Shown piece by piece: positions 1 to 11,796 of a stretch of DNA of 64,000 nt (its first letter is position 1; the number at the start of each line of letters is the position of its first letter). A program made the translations under genes and the position numbers. A model generated the notes under the pieces. It had not been told where the DNA came from, ran no database searches, and worked only from the letters and a program-made list of their open reading frames with translations. The DNA is taken from contig JACGWO010000006.1 of the NCBI GenBank assembly GCA_034509735.1, positions 387,001 to 451,000 of the forward strand, written 5' to 3'. The DNA is from Sesamum alatum. Lineage: Eukaryota; Streptophyta; Magnoliopsida; Lamiales; Pedaliaceae.

Positions 1-1558
1 TGTAGTGATTGTTGGTGCTGGAATTGCTGGCCTCGCCACATCTCTAGGACTTCACAGGTATATTCTAATTTCCTCAGTTTGAACATTATGTGCACAGTTT
101 CTTGAAATTAATGATGTTGTTTGGTAATAATTATTACATAGGTTAGGAATCCGGAGTTTGGTTCTGGAGTCAGGCGATAGCCTGAGAACCACCGGATTTG
201 CTCTCGGAATGTGGAGTAATGGTTGGAGGGCACTCGATGCTCTTGGAGTTGGAGACATCCTCCGTTCAAAGCACATCCAGCTTACAGGGTGCGGCTTCTG
301 CTCTTACAATATTATTCCTGATTTTCGAAGCATATATGTAATAATAATTACTCAATGTGTACAACTGGACCTGTCTTGTTTTTGCAGTATGGTTACTATA
401 TCAGTAAATTCTGGGCTTACCACTTCACAACTCCCTTTTACAGCAATAAATTCAAGGTGAGTTTTTCTGCAGGGGTACTGATGTAGTGTAGTGTAATAAT
501 TGATGATCATTGGCTGTTTATTATATTGCATGCAGTGGTAATCAGCTGGAACTCCGGGGTGTGATTAGAAAGGTGTTGCTGGAAACACTGGCAAGTGAAC
601 TTCCAAAGGGTACAATCAGATTTTCCTCCAAGGTGGTCCGTATAGAAACAGACGACCATCATCACTTCAACTCTGTTCATCTTGCTGATGGAACTGTCCT
701 GAAAACCAAGGTGTTGATTGGATGTGATGGAGTGAACTCTGTGGTGGCAAGATTTCTAGGTTTCAGTAAGCCGTCTTTCACGGGCCGATTGGCAGTTAGG
801 GGCTTGGTAGATTTTGAGAATGCCCATGGTTTTGAGCCAAAGATGCTGCAATTCTTTGGAAAGGGTGTTAGATTCGGTGTTGTGCCATGTGATGATCGCA
901 CGGTTTACTGGTTTTTCTCGTTTAGTCCTTCTCCCCAAGGTACTCTTCTGATGATCCTTTGTGCTAATAAATTTGCTCTAGAAATTGCATTTTCTAAGCA
1001 TATCAACTCTGAAAACATGATGCAGAGAAGGAGTTAGAGGACGATCCAGCCAAGTTGAAGCAATTCATACTGAGCAAGCTTGGAAAAGTCTCAGATGACA
1101 TAAGGGCAGTATTTGAAAAAACTCAACTACAGAATATGGTATGTGCAGCATTAAGATTCAGACTTCCTTGGGAACTGCTATGGGGAAATATAAGCAAAGA
1201 CAACATTTGCGTAGCCGGTGACGCGTTACATCCTATGACACCAGACCTAGCCCAAGGAGGCTGTGCAGCGCTAGAAGACAGCGTTGTTTTAGCAGGAGTT
1301 TTGGCCGAGGCCTTGAGGGGAAAAGCATCAGAAAACGAGCATCAGAGAATCCAAAAGGGGCTGGAGAAGTTTGCAAGGGAGAGAAGGTGGAGAAGCTTTG
1401 ATCTCATTAGCACAGCATATATGGTTGGTTTCATGCAGCAGAGTGATGGGGTTGTGATGAACTTTGTGAGGGACAAGATAATGGCTAAGTTCATGGCTGG
1501 GATGCTGATGAAGAAGGCTGGTTTTGATTGCGGCAACCTTACTTCTGTTTCTTCATAG
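1..1558 (+). CDS. FAD-dependent monooxygenase, copy A (5' end cut by window edge)
   Basis: Class A flavoprotein monooxygenase of the plant MO1/MO2 (salicylate hydroxylase-like) group; the substrate cannot be read from sequence. Exons fit 1-57, 142-288, 388-456, 536-939 and 1026-1558, all with GT-AG introns and one continuous frame (403 codons with the stop). The first readable residues, VVIVGAGIAGLA, are the FAD-binding GxGxxG fold. The second FAD motif (GCDGVNS) is in exon 4 and the GDALHP motif in exon 5. Comparison with copy B shows that only the first 20 bases of the coding region lie outside the window. Intron 1 is only 84 bp, against 4.6 kb in copy B. The protein is about 93% identical to copy B by my hand count, with no stop or frameshift, so both look functional. 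Family is certain; biochemical role is unknown. Confidence 0.93.
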
Positions 1559-3407
1559 TTAAATGTTAATGCTTTGCAGTTTGCAGTTCATCTTCATCAC
1601 TTGTACTACTTAGCATAGGAAGGGAGAGCTTCTCGTCCCATGTTAGATTTTCGATTCCAAATTTTATTGCATCTTTATTCTATTTAACACGTATACACGC
1701 ATATGTATAAGATTCACGCATATTTGGAAAAAACGAATCCTCTTCGGATTTGATGGAGGATACTCGCAAATTTGGTGAAGTAGGATCTTAAAGTGTTTAG
1801 ATACGGTTGAATTTCCCTCGGATTCAGCGGTGGTCCCTAGCAATTGGAGGATCCACCTTGGATTCGAGGTAGAGTTATCTCCTAGAGGTTGAAGACCCAC
1901 GATTTTTGGGGGCGGTAGGAGTCTATTGAGGATGAGGAGGCGCCTTCTCCCAACGACAGACCAAGTTTTTAGGGTTTATTGGAAACTTCTGGACAGAGGC
2001 ACTACATGTACCCCAAAAGGCGGCTGGTCATTATCAGGTTCTGTGCGGCGTGCCCAGAATTCTTACATGGATGCAACCTAGGCCTTTCGTGGACACCACG
2101 TGACATGACCTTTTACTTTGGCCAAGGAATTTTAGGCTCTGAGCTTTCTTGTAGGCTTGTGGGGCCCCGTGGATCTGAGCCTCCTCGGATTTTGATCGGT
2201 TGGGCTTTTTTTAACCAATTTTTTTTCTTGGGGGGCACTTCCTGGCGAATTCTCTGGGGCTCTATCTGGACTAGGCTTCTTGGGGGCACCTTGGGCCCTT
2301 ACCTAAATTAGACCCCTTGGGGGGCACTTTGAACCTTGCATTCATTTAGGCTCTTTTCGTCTCTTTCTAGCTTTTGGACTGTGTCGGCCAGCCAATTTTT
2401 ACGGGCATCACATACGTATATGATACTAGGCAGGTCAAGAAAACACCCCCTCCCCCTCCATCAAATAGCTCAGTAGGACTAACCCTATTGGTCAATGAGT
2501 AAGGTATCAAGGCCATAGCCCATCTATTTTTACTAACCTAGCAAGCTAAAAAAACAAGCCCGATCCAACAGGTTGACTCAGCGGACAACATGATGAGACG
2601 TCGAATGTATTTTTGACACATGATACATAAAAAAAGTCTGTAACAAACTCCTCCCAAATTGATGGTAGCTGACCTGGCAACAACAACTAAAGGGAAATCG
2701 TAGAACTCGGATTGACTAGCATGACTCATTTAAATAGTCATATATCTTTCTAGATAAGTCCAAATCGTCATTCGTTTTTTTGTTAGTTGACTAACTCACA
2801 CAGGTCTCTAACGATATATTACAAGCTACAACTACTTTCAAAATTTGCTCCCCATCGGACGATAATAGAGGTCACTAGCATAAAGGTAACAATGATCACT
2901 TGCTCTTCACTATTCTCTCTCAATTTTCAGCAAGTTCTTAGTATACTTTTGCACTCCATACGATTATTCTCACTTTGTCTCGATATTTCATCATACCAAT
3001 TCAATTATTGTACCATTATTATCACAATTACCTCAAGTTTTCCAATTACTTTATCAGTTAATTTGTTACTGACTTCAATATTGAAATGGTAACTCCTATT
3101 TTGCATATTAGTTCTCCCTTAATTTTATTATTTAGTTGAAGATTTTTCGACCATTGTGGTACTAAACTCCGGTATGCATCAATATATACATTAAATATAA
3201 CAAAAAATACAATATAATTAAAAAGAAAAGTTTCAAATCCTCAAAACGAGGATTTTATTTTGAGGGAATCCCCGAACAATTTCAATTCTTTTTTAATACA
3301 AGATAACATTTTGAAGACGCTTACAACAAGACCAAACATGTATTTTGTTGCTCCACGTGCAATTATGCTTAGGAGATTTGGCCTAAATAGATACACTATG
3401 TATTATA

Positions 3408-4201
3408 GGAGTGTTTGCAAGAGATTTCGGGAAGCATTTTTTAGCTTTTAGCTTTAGAAAAGTACTATTAAAGATATTTGTGGTGTTAACTTCTATTTTT
3501 GAAATTGTTATAAAAATATTTTTAAGTCATAAAGATAAAAGCATTTTAGGTGTGCTTCTAGCTGATTTAACTTTTTTTTTAAATAACTCAACTTCCTTTA
3601 TAATAATTTTAATTTGATGTTACTCTTTTTAATTTATTTTTTAAAATTGTTAATCTAAAGTTGTGTTAGAGTTTTCAAATAATTTGAATTACTTTATCAC
3701 TAACAAAAATTATAATTCATACTTAATATTTTATAATTTTATATTTTATTTTCTGTATTATCTTATATTATTCTTATATCATAGAAAAATATAAATTAAA
3801 TTACTATGATTCATTAAAAATGAATGATCAATTATATTACATAGTGGGAGTTATTGAATTAAACGTTCAGTTTTCTATTAGTATTCATTTTTTAATAATA
3901 TAAATGACAAATATTTAAATATGTGATATGCTAATTGAAATAAAATTTATCATAATTATAATTATGAAAAGACAAGTGTAAATATTAATAAAAAATACTA
4001 CGTTTTTTGACACGCGGGAATAAAATGGTATTTAATCAATTAAATTTATTTTAAAAATATTTTTTTCCAAATACTATCCAATTTAACTTTTATCTACTTT
4101 TTACTTTTTTACAAATGCTACGATTATTGATTCTGCTGCAATTTTTAATTTTTTTTAAAAGAAATATTTTTTTAAAAGCTAAAGTTCTTTCAAACATTCC
4201 C
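3408..4201. mobile_element. MITE-like AT-rich element with short terminal inverted repeats
   Basis: The left end reads GGAGTGTTTGCAAGAG and the reverse complement of the right end reads GGGAATGTTTGAAAGA. Both are followed inward by AGCTTTTA-like sequence. The interior is very AT-rich and has no coding capacity. No clean target-site duplication was found, so the exact ends are uncertain. Probably an old non-autonomous hAT- or Mutator-type element. Confidence 0.4.
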
Positions 4202-4367
4202 AATATATGTTGAATAATGAAGTTGTACGTGTCGATCGACCTGCTTTCCATTTATATATACATCTATATAATCTATGTAATAGTTTTTGGAGCCATATAT
4301 TGGCAACGTATGCCTTTACGTAGTGGCAGCCGCCATAAAAGACATCCTCATCTTCTTCTCGTACTAG

Positions 4368-4377
4368 TATTTATAAG
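4368..4377 (+). promoter_or_regulatory. Possible TATA box of monooxygenase copy B
   Basis: The sequence TATTTATAAG lies 66 bp before the ATG, a short but workable distance for a plant TATA box and short leader. It is the best candidate in an AT-rich region where chance matches are common. Confidence 0.35.
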
Positions 4378-4442
4378 CTTATGAATCTATTCATGTTTCT
4401 GCTATTATTACAGCTATTATTTCAAGAAGCAGAGGGTTAGAA

Positions 4443-7400
4443 ATGGAGAAAAGCGTGGAAGATGTAGTGATTGTTGGTGCTGGAATTGCTGGCCTCGCAA
4501 CATCTCTAGGACTTCACAGGTATATTCTAATTTCCTCGGCAAAAACCCTCCTGAAAATCCCAATCATTAATGGCCTTGTTTGTTTATATATACATCTGTT
4601 TTTGAAATAATAATTAAAATTAAAATATATTTACTTATATGTATTTTCGTTAAAAATATATAGATTTATTTACATCACAGTTAATATATAACATAATCTC
4701 TTTAACTAATTTAAATAGGAAAAATTGCAATCTACATGCACTCCCGTGTTAAAGGAAAATGGCAAGATATCTCATGTGAAAAACAATATCAATTTACCAC
4801 CCTTTATTGTTAAAAAAAGGAACAAAATACTCCCTGGGATCATGCAGTGTCTTAATTTATTTTTTTATAAAATGACTTTTTATGTCCTAAATATGAGTCA
4901 TTAGATGTTGTTTTATATATATCTCAACGCTTAAGATTTAAAAAACAAATCAATGGCTTAATCTTGTCTTATTTAGATCAATAGGTGAAATTTAATAAAT
5001 CAATCAATGGTTAAAATCTATTCGAATTACATGAATGGTTCAGAAATTTATAAACATATATTTATAAAATATAAAATTAATTTTATAATACATAAATATA
5101 TAATTATACATACATATATACAATTTAATAAAAAAAATACCAAAAAAAGTTATTTGAGATGGGGAAGCTGTCGGCCCTGATCTCGATCATGAGGGAGGTA
5201 GAGGCGGTGGGCGACAGAGATGGGGGAGGCGACTGGTAGGAATGCGGAGGCGACGACGATGACGACAGGGGCTCGAGAGTTTTGGTGACTAGAGGGACGG
5301 CGACGAAGGTGACTAGGAGGGACAACACATGTCTACAGGAGGTCGGTGGAGGGTGGCGCTGGCGAGTCTGAGTGGGGTAGAGCGGCGGGCGGCAATGAAG
5401 GGAAGGACGGAGAGGAGGGGACGTGCTAGAGGGGGCTAGGGGGAGGGGGTTGCAGGGGGGGGGGGGGTTGGGGGGAGAGTGTTGCTAGACGGTCTGAGCA
5501 GGGGAGGTGGGAGAGAGGGGAGGGGGGAGGGCGGCGCCGGCGAGTCTGGGCGGCTAAGGTGGGGTAGGGAAAGGGCGATGCCGGCGGTTGGGGAGAGCGG
5601 GGTCGGCTGCCGGTTGTGTATATATATACATTATAAATATAAATATTCTATATATCATACATATATTTATAAAAATATATTTTATGATTTTTTGTATACA
5701 AATTATATATTAAAATTGAATATGGAACATTGATTTATGAACATTAAATATCGACCATAGATTTTAAGAAGATTTTGTATGAACCATAAATTAATATTAT
5801 GATATATGAATTGTTGATTTTTCTTTGATAAGATCTAACGGTTGTGTAAATCTATATATAATAAAATAGAATGATTGAGACATACCTACCTAAACGTCAC
5901 GTATGCGCAGACGTAGATTTCTTTAATAAGTTCTTTTTGCCAAATGAAATTTAAATATTAGTATTTATCCTTAAAAATTCAATCAATATTATATGTTTAT
6001 ATAACTTTTTTAAGTAAATAAAAATATGTTTATCCAATATATATGTATTTATCTTATAGATAACATTCAATAGTTTATCTACAAAAAGAATTGTATTTTC
6101 TAAAAAATAATTAAATAGAACTATATATAATATTCTTTTAAATATAAAAATAATTAATATATTAAAGATTAAATTAATAAGTATAAAATGCAAAAGTATA
6201 TTGAACACAAAAATGAATTTGAATTATTTTACTAACTATTTACCTAAAAAAAATGAGTGAATCTTTTGGATAAACAAATAATGGTATACGTATCTAAATT
6301 TAAATATAAGACATAATAATTTTTTAAGTTTCAGAATAACTAACTAAATAAAAATTATAAATAATTCAAAATTTAAAATAAAATGAGTAATTGACAAATA
6401 ATTCAAAATTTAGAAATAAAATAATTAGTGAATATTAAAAATATAAGAGTATTATTTAATATTGAAATGAATTTTAGATTAATTGTATCCCTGACTAATT
6501 TATTTTTTGGATACATTCAGATAATGGGACATTTATCAACACTAAAAAAAAATATTTTCTTACATGGCAAAATAAAATTCAAAAAAACACTGGAGAACAT
6601 GATTTATAAAAACTAATAAAATAAAAAATTATAAATAAAGTAAATTTTTATATGTAACAAATTAAAATTTAATATGATAATAATCACAAATAAAAAAATA
6701 TTGAAAGATGTGAAAATAAGTTTGAATTTTAGATTGTATCCTTATTCAATTTACCTGAACAAATTTGTAAATCTTTATAAAATCAAATAATCTAACATTT
6801 ATCTAATTTAAATAAAAATAAAATATATTTTCTTACAAGGTAGTTTTTTTTAAGAGACACAAAACTGTTTTAAAAAGTTAATAAAATAAAAAATATAAAT
6901 AAATTAATTTTATAATGTAACAATGACTAATTATAAAAAAATTAAAATGTAATATGCTAATAATAAAAAAAAAACTAATAGATGTAAAAATAAATTTGAA
7001 GAATGTTACTTATTCATTTATTTAAAAAGATTATAAATGTTTTAGATCAAGATATGTTATCATACACTTATCCGAATTGTTTATTAGTTATATTTTATTA
7101 TAATATAATTCACTAATATTTTATATGTACTGATAATATTTTATATATAATATTTCGTATATATACTAGATACTATAACTGAAATGATTGTTGGATATTT
7201 AAAACATAATAATTAAAGTATAATTTTGAAATATTATATATATATATATATATATAAAATATGTATTTGTTGACAATATAATAATTTTTTATTGTACAGT
7301 TATTAGTGTTTATCCAAGAAAAAATTTAATCATATCATTGAGAGAATCATGTACTGATTATCTGTTAGAAAATTTAAATACTTTTTTAAAATTTCTGTAA

Positions 7401-8704
7401 TGATAAAGATACGTCAATTTTATCAAAATTTAGCTACTATTATCATTCAAATTCAAATTACTAAAAAATAAGAAGTTTGTATCATAATAAATAATAGGTC
7501 TGTAGAAACAACACAAAAGTACACAACAATATTGTGTAATTTTATGCAACATTAGCATGGAGAATTCTCTTTCCACCTTCATATTTCTCCCGACAGTTAT
7601 ACTTTTAATTGGTGAAAGTGAGAATTTTCAAACTTGATGTCGATAGTTTTGAAAATTGCCGTGATATTCATATCTGTATGAATGTATCCATATCAATGGT
7701 AATGTTAATGATTTACAATTCATTGATAAGTTCAGTATTTATTCTGCCTTTTTATGATTTAATAGTAATTTCTCTGATTTTATTATTCTTTTCCTGTACT
7801 TATAACTTTATAAATTTACTTTGTCAAGTATTACACTGAAGGAATGCATTAAAATAAATATTAATAAAGGATATTGCCATGCAATTGTGGTAATGAAGAA
7901 TCCCACTCATTTGTCCTCTTCTTTCCTTTTACATATTGAAGTATTTTTTAATAATAGATGGTTGAAATATTTGTATATCAAGGTTAGATATTGTATCAAA
8001 TATAGAAGAAACATGAATAAATTATGCAAGAAAGACTTAAAATTTTAAATAGTTATTTGTATACAGTCATGTCTCTAACTTTGACTACTATTTTCTATCA
8101 ATGTATATATTTTTTGTTTATTTGTTGATTAATATTTACATATGTAGCAAAAGGGTTTCAAGATTTTGGATTCAAGAAATTATTTACAAAGTGAAAGGCA
8201 AACCAAACTCTAACTCTTCTATTTACACAAAAATTAGGACATAAAGGTGGGAAAATATGCATCAATTTTTTTGGAAGATCGGTTTCTTTGTTCTATTTTT
8301 TCATTATTTATCATGAACTCCAGATATAGTAGCATCTTTTAGTTGAACCTCAAAAGAAAAAAAATAATTATTGATCAATTCATATATGTAATAAACATTT
8401 GGACTTATCAAATTATTACAACTACATGAAAATCAAGAGGAGTAAACAGAAGCATGAAGGGTGATAAGTATGCATAAGTACCATAAGTAACAATAACAAA
8501 ATATAGAGCAAGAATGTATAGAAAAATGCATAACATCAACAATAAAATTCTTCTTCTCCATCCCCCAAAAAGTGTTTAATGAAAGTGTTCAATTTTTTGT
8601 ATTTTAGGTCATTTTAACAAATTATAACTCATTCAATTCAATATTTTAGGAAATTACCTTTTATATAATTTTTATTAAAACTACTATATAGAGATAGTTT
8701 AAAT

Positions 8705-8737
<33 letters not shown>

Positions 8738-10536
8738 TTTTGTTAAATCTTATAAGCATATGTTCTTGAATAATTTTTATTACAATTTCAATATAAATCG
8801 AAAATATCTTTCCATGCCTTGGCACGAGTTTTATACTAGTAAAGATATAATTAATAAAAATCTAAAAAATATCGTGCGTGTAGTGCACCTCTCGCGTGGG
8901 GATATTTTGCAGATTTTCTTAGAATTAAGGGAATAAATTTATGTTTGTTTCTTCATAAGCGATTTTTTGCCAATTTCCTGTAACACAGGTACATTTTAAT
9001 TTGTCCAATCCAAATACATTCTCATTTTCATTCAAAACCTATATAAAATATTTTTCACGAAAAACTGAATTAATTACATGGTTTGGTTATAATATAGGTT
9101 AGGAATCCGGAGTTTGGTTCTGGAGTCGGGAGATAGCCTGAGAACCACTGGATTTGCTCTTGGAATGTGGACTAATGGTTGGAGGGCACTTGATGCTCTT
9201 GGAGTTGGAGACGCCCTTCGTTCAAAGCACATCCAGCTTACAGGGTGCTGCTTCTGCTCTTAGGATTTTGTTACATTATTATTCCTGATTTTTGAAGCAT
9301 AAATGTAATAATAATTACTCATGTGTACAACTGGACCTGTCTTGTTTTTGCAGTATGATTACTATATCAGCAAATTCTGGGCTTAACACTTCACAACTCC
9401 CTTTTACAGCAACAGATTCATGGTGAGTTTTTCTGCAGGAGTACTCATGACCAACTCCGGCGGTGTAGTGTACTGTAATATTGATGATCATTGGCTGTGT
9501 ATTATATTGCATGCAGTGGTGATCAGCTGGAACTCCGGGCTTTGATTAGGAAGGTGCTGCTGGAAACACTGGCAAGTGAACTTCCAAAGGGTACAATCAG
9601 ATTTTCCTCCAAGGTGGTCCGAATAGAAACTGACGACCATGATCACTTCGACTCTATTCATCTTGCTGATGGAACTGTCCTGAAAACCAAGGTGTTGATT
9701 GGATGTGATGGAGTTAACTCTGTGGTGGCAAGATTTCTAGGTTTGAGTAAGCCGTCTTTCGCGGGCCGATTGGCAGTTAGGGGCTTGGTAGATTTTGAGA
9801 ATTGCCATGGTTTTGAGCCAAAGTTGCTGCTGTTCTTTGGAAAGGGTGTTAGATTCGGTGTTGTACCATGTGATGATCGCACACTTCACTGGTTTTTCTC
9901 GTTTAGTCCTTCTCCCCAAGGTACTCTTCTGACTGATGATCCTTTCTACTAAAAAAATTGCTCTAGAAATTGCCTTTATATCAACTCTGAAAATATGGTG
10001 CAGAGAAGGAGTTAGAGGACGATCCAGCCAAGTTGAAGCAATTCATACTGAGCAAGCTTGGAAAAGTCTCAGATGAAATAAGGGCAGTATTTGAAAAAAC
10101 TCAACTACAGAATATGGTATGTGCAGCATTAAGATTCAGGCTTCCTTGGGAACTGCTATGGGGAAATATAAGCAAAGACAACGTTTGTGTAGCCGGTGAC
10201 GCGTTACATCCTATGACACCAGAGCTAGCCCAAGGCGGCTGTGCAGCGCTAGAAGACAGCATCGTTTTAGCAGGAGTTTTGGCCGAGGCCTTGAAGGGAA
10301 AAGCATCCGAAAACGAGCATCGGAGAATCCAAAAAGGGCTGGAGAAGTTTGCAAGGGAGAGAAGGTGGAGAAGCTTTGATCTCATTAGTACAGCATATAT
10401 GGTTGGTTTCATGCAGCAGAGTGATGGGGTTGTGATGAACTTTGTGAGGGACAAGATAATGCCTAAGTTCATGGCTGGGATGCTGATGAAGAAGGCTGGT
10501 TATGATTGCGGCAACCTTACTTCTGTTTCCTCATAG
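4443..10536 (+). CDS. FAD-dependent monooxygenase, copy B (complete)
   Basis: Second, complete member of the tandem pair; 409 aa, usual for plant MO1-type class A flavin monooxygenases, which use NAD(P)H and FAD to hydroxylate small, often aromatic, substrates. Exons: 4443-4519, 9098-9244, 9354-9422, 9517-9920 and 10004-10536. The start was chosen because it gives the short lead MEKSVED directly before the Rossmann motif (Gly12, Gly14, Gly17). The DG motif is Asp162-Gly163 and the GD motif is Gly297-Asp298 with His301-Pro302. No transit peptide or membrane segment is evident. Intron structure, intron phases and about 150 bp of 3' flank match copy A, so the pair arose by a fairly recent tandem duplication. 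Intron 1 is 4578 bp because of an inserted element (4538-8971). Whether this long AT-rich intron with a G-rich core lowers expression cannot be told from sequence. Confidence 0.94.
5155..5625 (+). repeat. G-rich, strand-asymmetric core of the intronic element
   Basis: About 470 bp very rich in G on the plus strand with many runs of three or more Gs, including 12 or more in a row near 5456-5466. It is set in sequence that is almost pure A+T. The flanks (about 5070-5125 and 5620-5700) are rough inverted copies of each other. It could be a GC-rich gene fragment captured by a Mutator-like element, but the open frames across it are low-complexity and unrecognisable. As the host gene is transcribed in this direction, its pre-mRNA would carry the G runs. 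Confidence 0.6.
6340..7010. repeat. Degenerate ~265-bp AT-rich tandem repeats
   Basis: The motif AATAAAATAAAAAATTATAA and the sequence after it recur at about 6340, 6608 and 6873. Matching inner segments (TTTAGATTGTATCC-like, then ATTTTCTTACA) sit at the same relative places. Copies are well diverged, so this is an old array inside the intronic element. Confidence 0.4.
8709..8737. repeat. (AAT)n microsatellite
   Basis: About nine uninterrupted ATA/AAT triplets inside intron 1 of monooxygenase copy B. Confidence 0.9.
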
Positions 10537-11796
10537 ATAATGCTTTGCAATTTGCATACATCTTCATCACTTGTACTATTTATCATAGGAACAGAGAGAT
10601 TCTCTTCCATGTTAATCAGTTGTGATGCTAAAGCTAAAAAATAATTGGATTTTCTATTTTAAATTCTATTACATCTTCTATTCTATTTAACGTATATGCC
10701 CACACTTATATAAAGATTCAAAATTTTGAAATAAGAAATTGGGTCCGAAACTAGCAGCAATTGTATTAGTTTACATTCTTATTCGCACGCACCTGTATAA
10801 AGAAGCAGTAAAATTTGAAATAGGAAATTCGATCCAAAACTAGCAGTGTTGTATTAGTTTATGTTTTTATTGAAAGTAATACGTGAAATGAAGTTTCAAA
10901 TATGTTCAAAATTAATGAGTAAATATGTTCCAATCTCCTTGAAAAAAATCAACCATTAGCTTAAGATCCCTTTACCAATTAATTTTGAATCTTATTTTGG
11001 ATAATTTAATCTATTTTTAATCATAATTGCAATTTTATCGAGAGATTTTCAGTGTACTTAATGTCTAATGAATGGATTTTGAGACAGACTTTAGTTAATA
11101 TTACAAAATTGGATTGTATGTTTTTATGTTCTAAATAAATGATGGGGTTCTGTCAGCCCAATTGTTTAAACCCTTTTTTTTATTTTTGATTTTATAAGAA
11201 AATTAGATTTTTTGATTTTATCAAATTACAATTAACCATAAAAAAAGAATACTTAACTTGTAAAAAATTGTCACCGGGTACTGAATAAGAAAACGTAGGC
11301 AAATGACAAAAATGACCCGCTTCGGTTCATCGGCCTGACTGACATTTGGGAGCTTCGGGTGGGCAGTCCGTCAGTCTACTACTCACTCTTTTACAGCTTG
11401 GTTGGAGAAAAAAGGGATCCTCGAAGCCAAACAAGCCCTACAATTTTAGGGTTTTTCTTTAAAATTTCTCAGAAAAATATCATCGAATCTCCAGGTTCTG
11501 ATTCATCTTACTCTTTTTCTTCTCCGCATACATATTTCTCCATACCCGTCTTTTTCTTCTTTTTGAATTTCTGGAAATTATCATTTTCTGTGTTCTGACT
11601 TGTTGCCGAAGTAAGTAATCGAAACCCTCTTTTTCCCAGCGTTTCAGATCAAATCCTATTTCAAGAACCACTTTTTTCACTCAATTCAGGTAAAGCGCAA
11701 ATCTAGCCTAACAAGAAAGAAATGGAGTTTCCAGTTTTTATTTCTGTGTTTTATATGTCGCTTATAGTTGCCGTTATTTCTCAGATTTTGGCAAAA
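10537..11796. promoter_or_regulatory. Spacer: copy B 3' region, then RPN3 promoter and leader
   Basis: 10537 to about 10710 matches the 3' flank of copy A. AT-rich DNA follows to about 11270. The RPN3 leader probably starts near 11300-11450. A telo-box-like TAGGGTTT at 11447-11454 is common near transcription starts of plant housekeeping genes. Possible leader introns start at GTAAGT 11611 or GTAAAG 11690 and end at TTTCTCAG near 11783. Confidence 0.45.

Larger units (their letters stand above)
1559..4442. other. Spacer between monooxygenase copies
   Basis: No gene is supported. Positions 1559 to about 1700 are the copy A 3' region, similar to the sequence after copy B. About 1680-2400 is clearly richer in G+C than its surroundings and has short G and C runs, but codes for nothing I recognise. 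About 2750-3400 is plain AT-rich DNA. An inverted-repeat element lies at 3408-4201, followed by the copy B promoter. Confidence 0.6.
4538..8971. mobile_element. 4.4-kb DNA-transposon-like insertion in intron 1 of copy B
   Basis: The intron of copy B follows copy A up to AATTTCCTC and then diverges at GGCAAAAACCC. The insert ends ...GATTTTTTGCC and is followed directly by AATTTCCTG. The ends are therefore inverted repeats (GGCAAAAA at each end), and AATTTCCT is an 8-bp, imperfectly 9-bp, target-site duplication. That fits a hAT (8 bp) or Mutator-like (9 bp) element. No transposase was found. Inside are a G-rich core (5155-5625) between AT-rich arms that are themselves partly inverted, and a degenerate AT-rich tandem array. 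It is probably non-autonomous and may contain older nested insertions. Confidence 0.65.

Noticed and set aside
2460..2520. tRNA-like A-box (TAGCTCAGTAGG) with a weak B-box
   Set aside because: The B-box is poor and no acceptor stem or cloverleaf can be drawn; probably chance or a very decayed SINE.
5479..5733. GC-rich open frame in the intronic element
   Set aside because: Low-complexity Gly/Arg-rich reading of G-runs that decays into AT-rich nonsense; no family resemblance.
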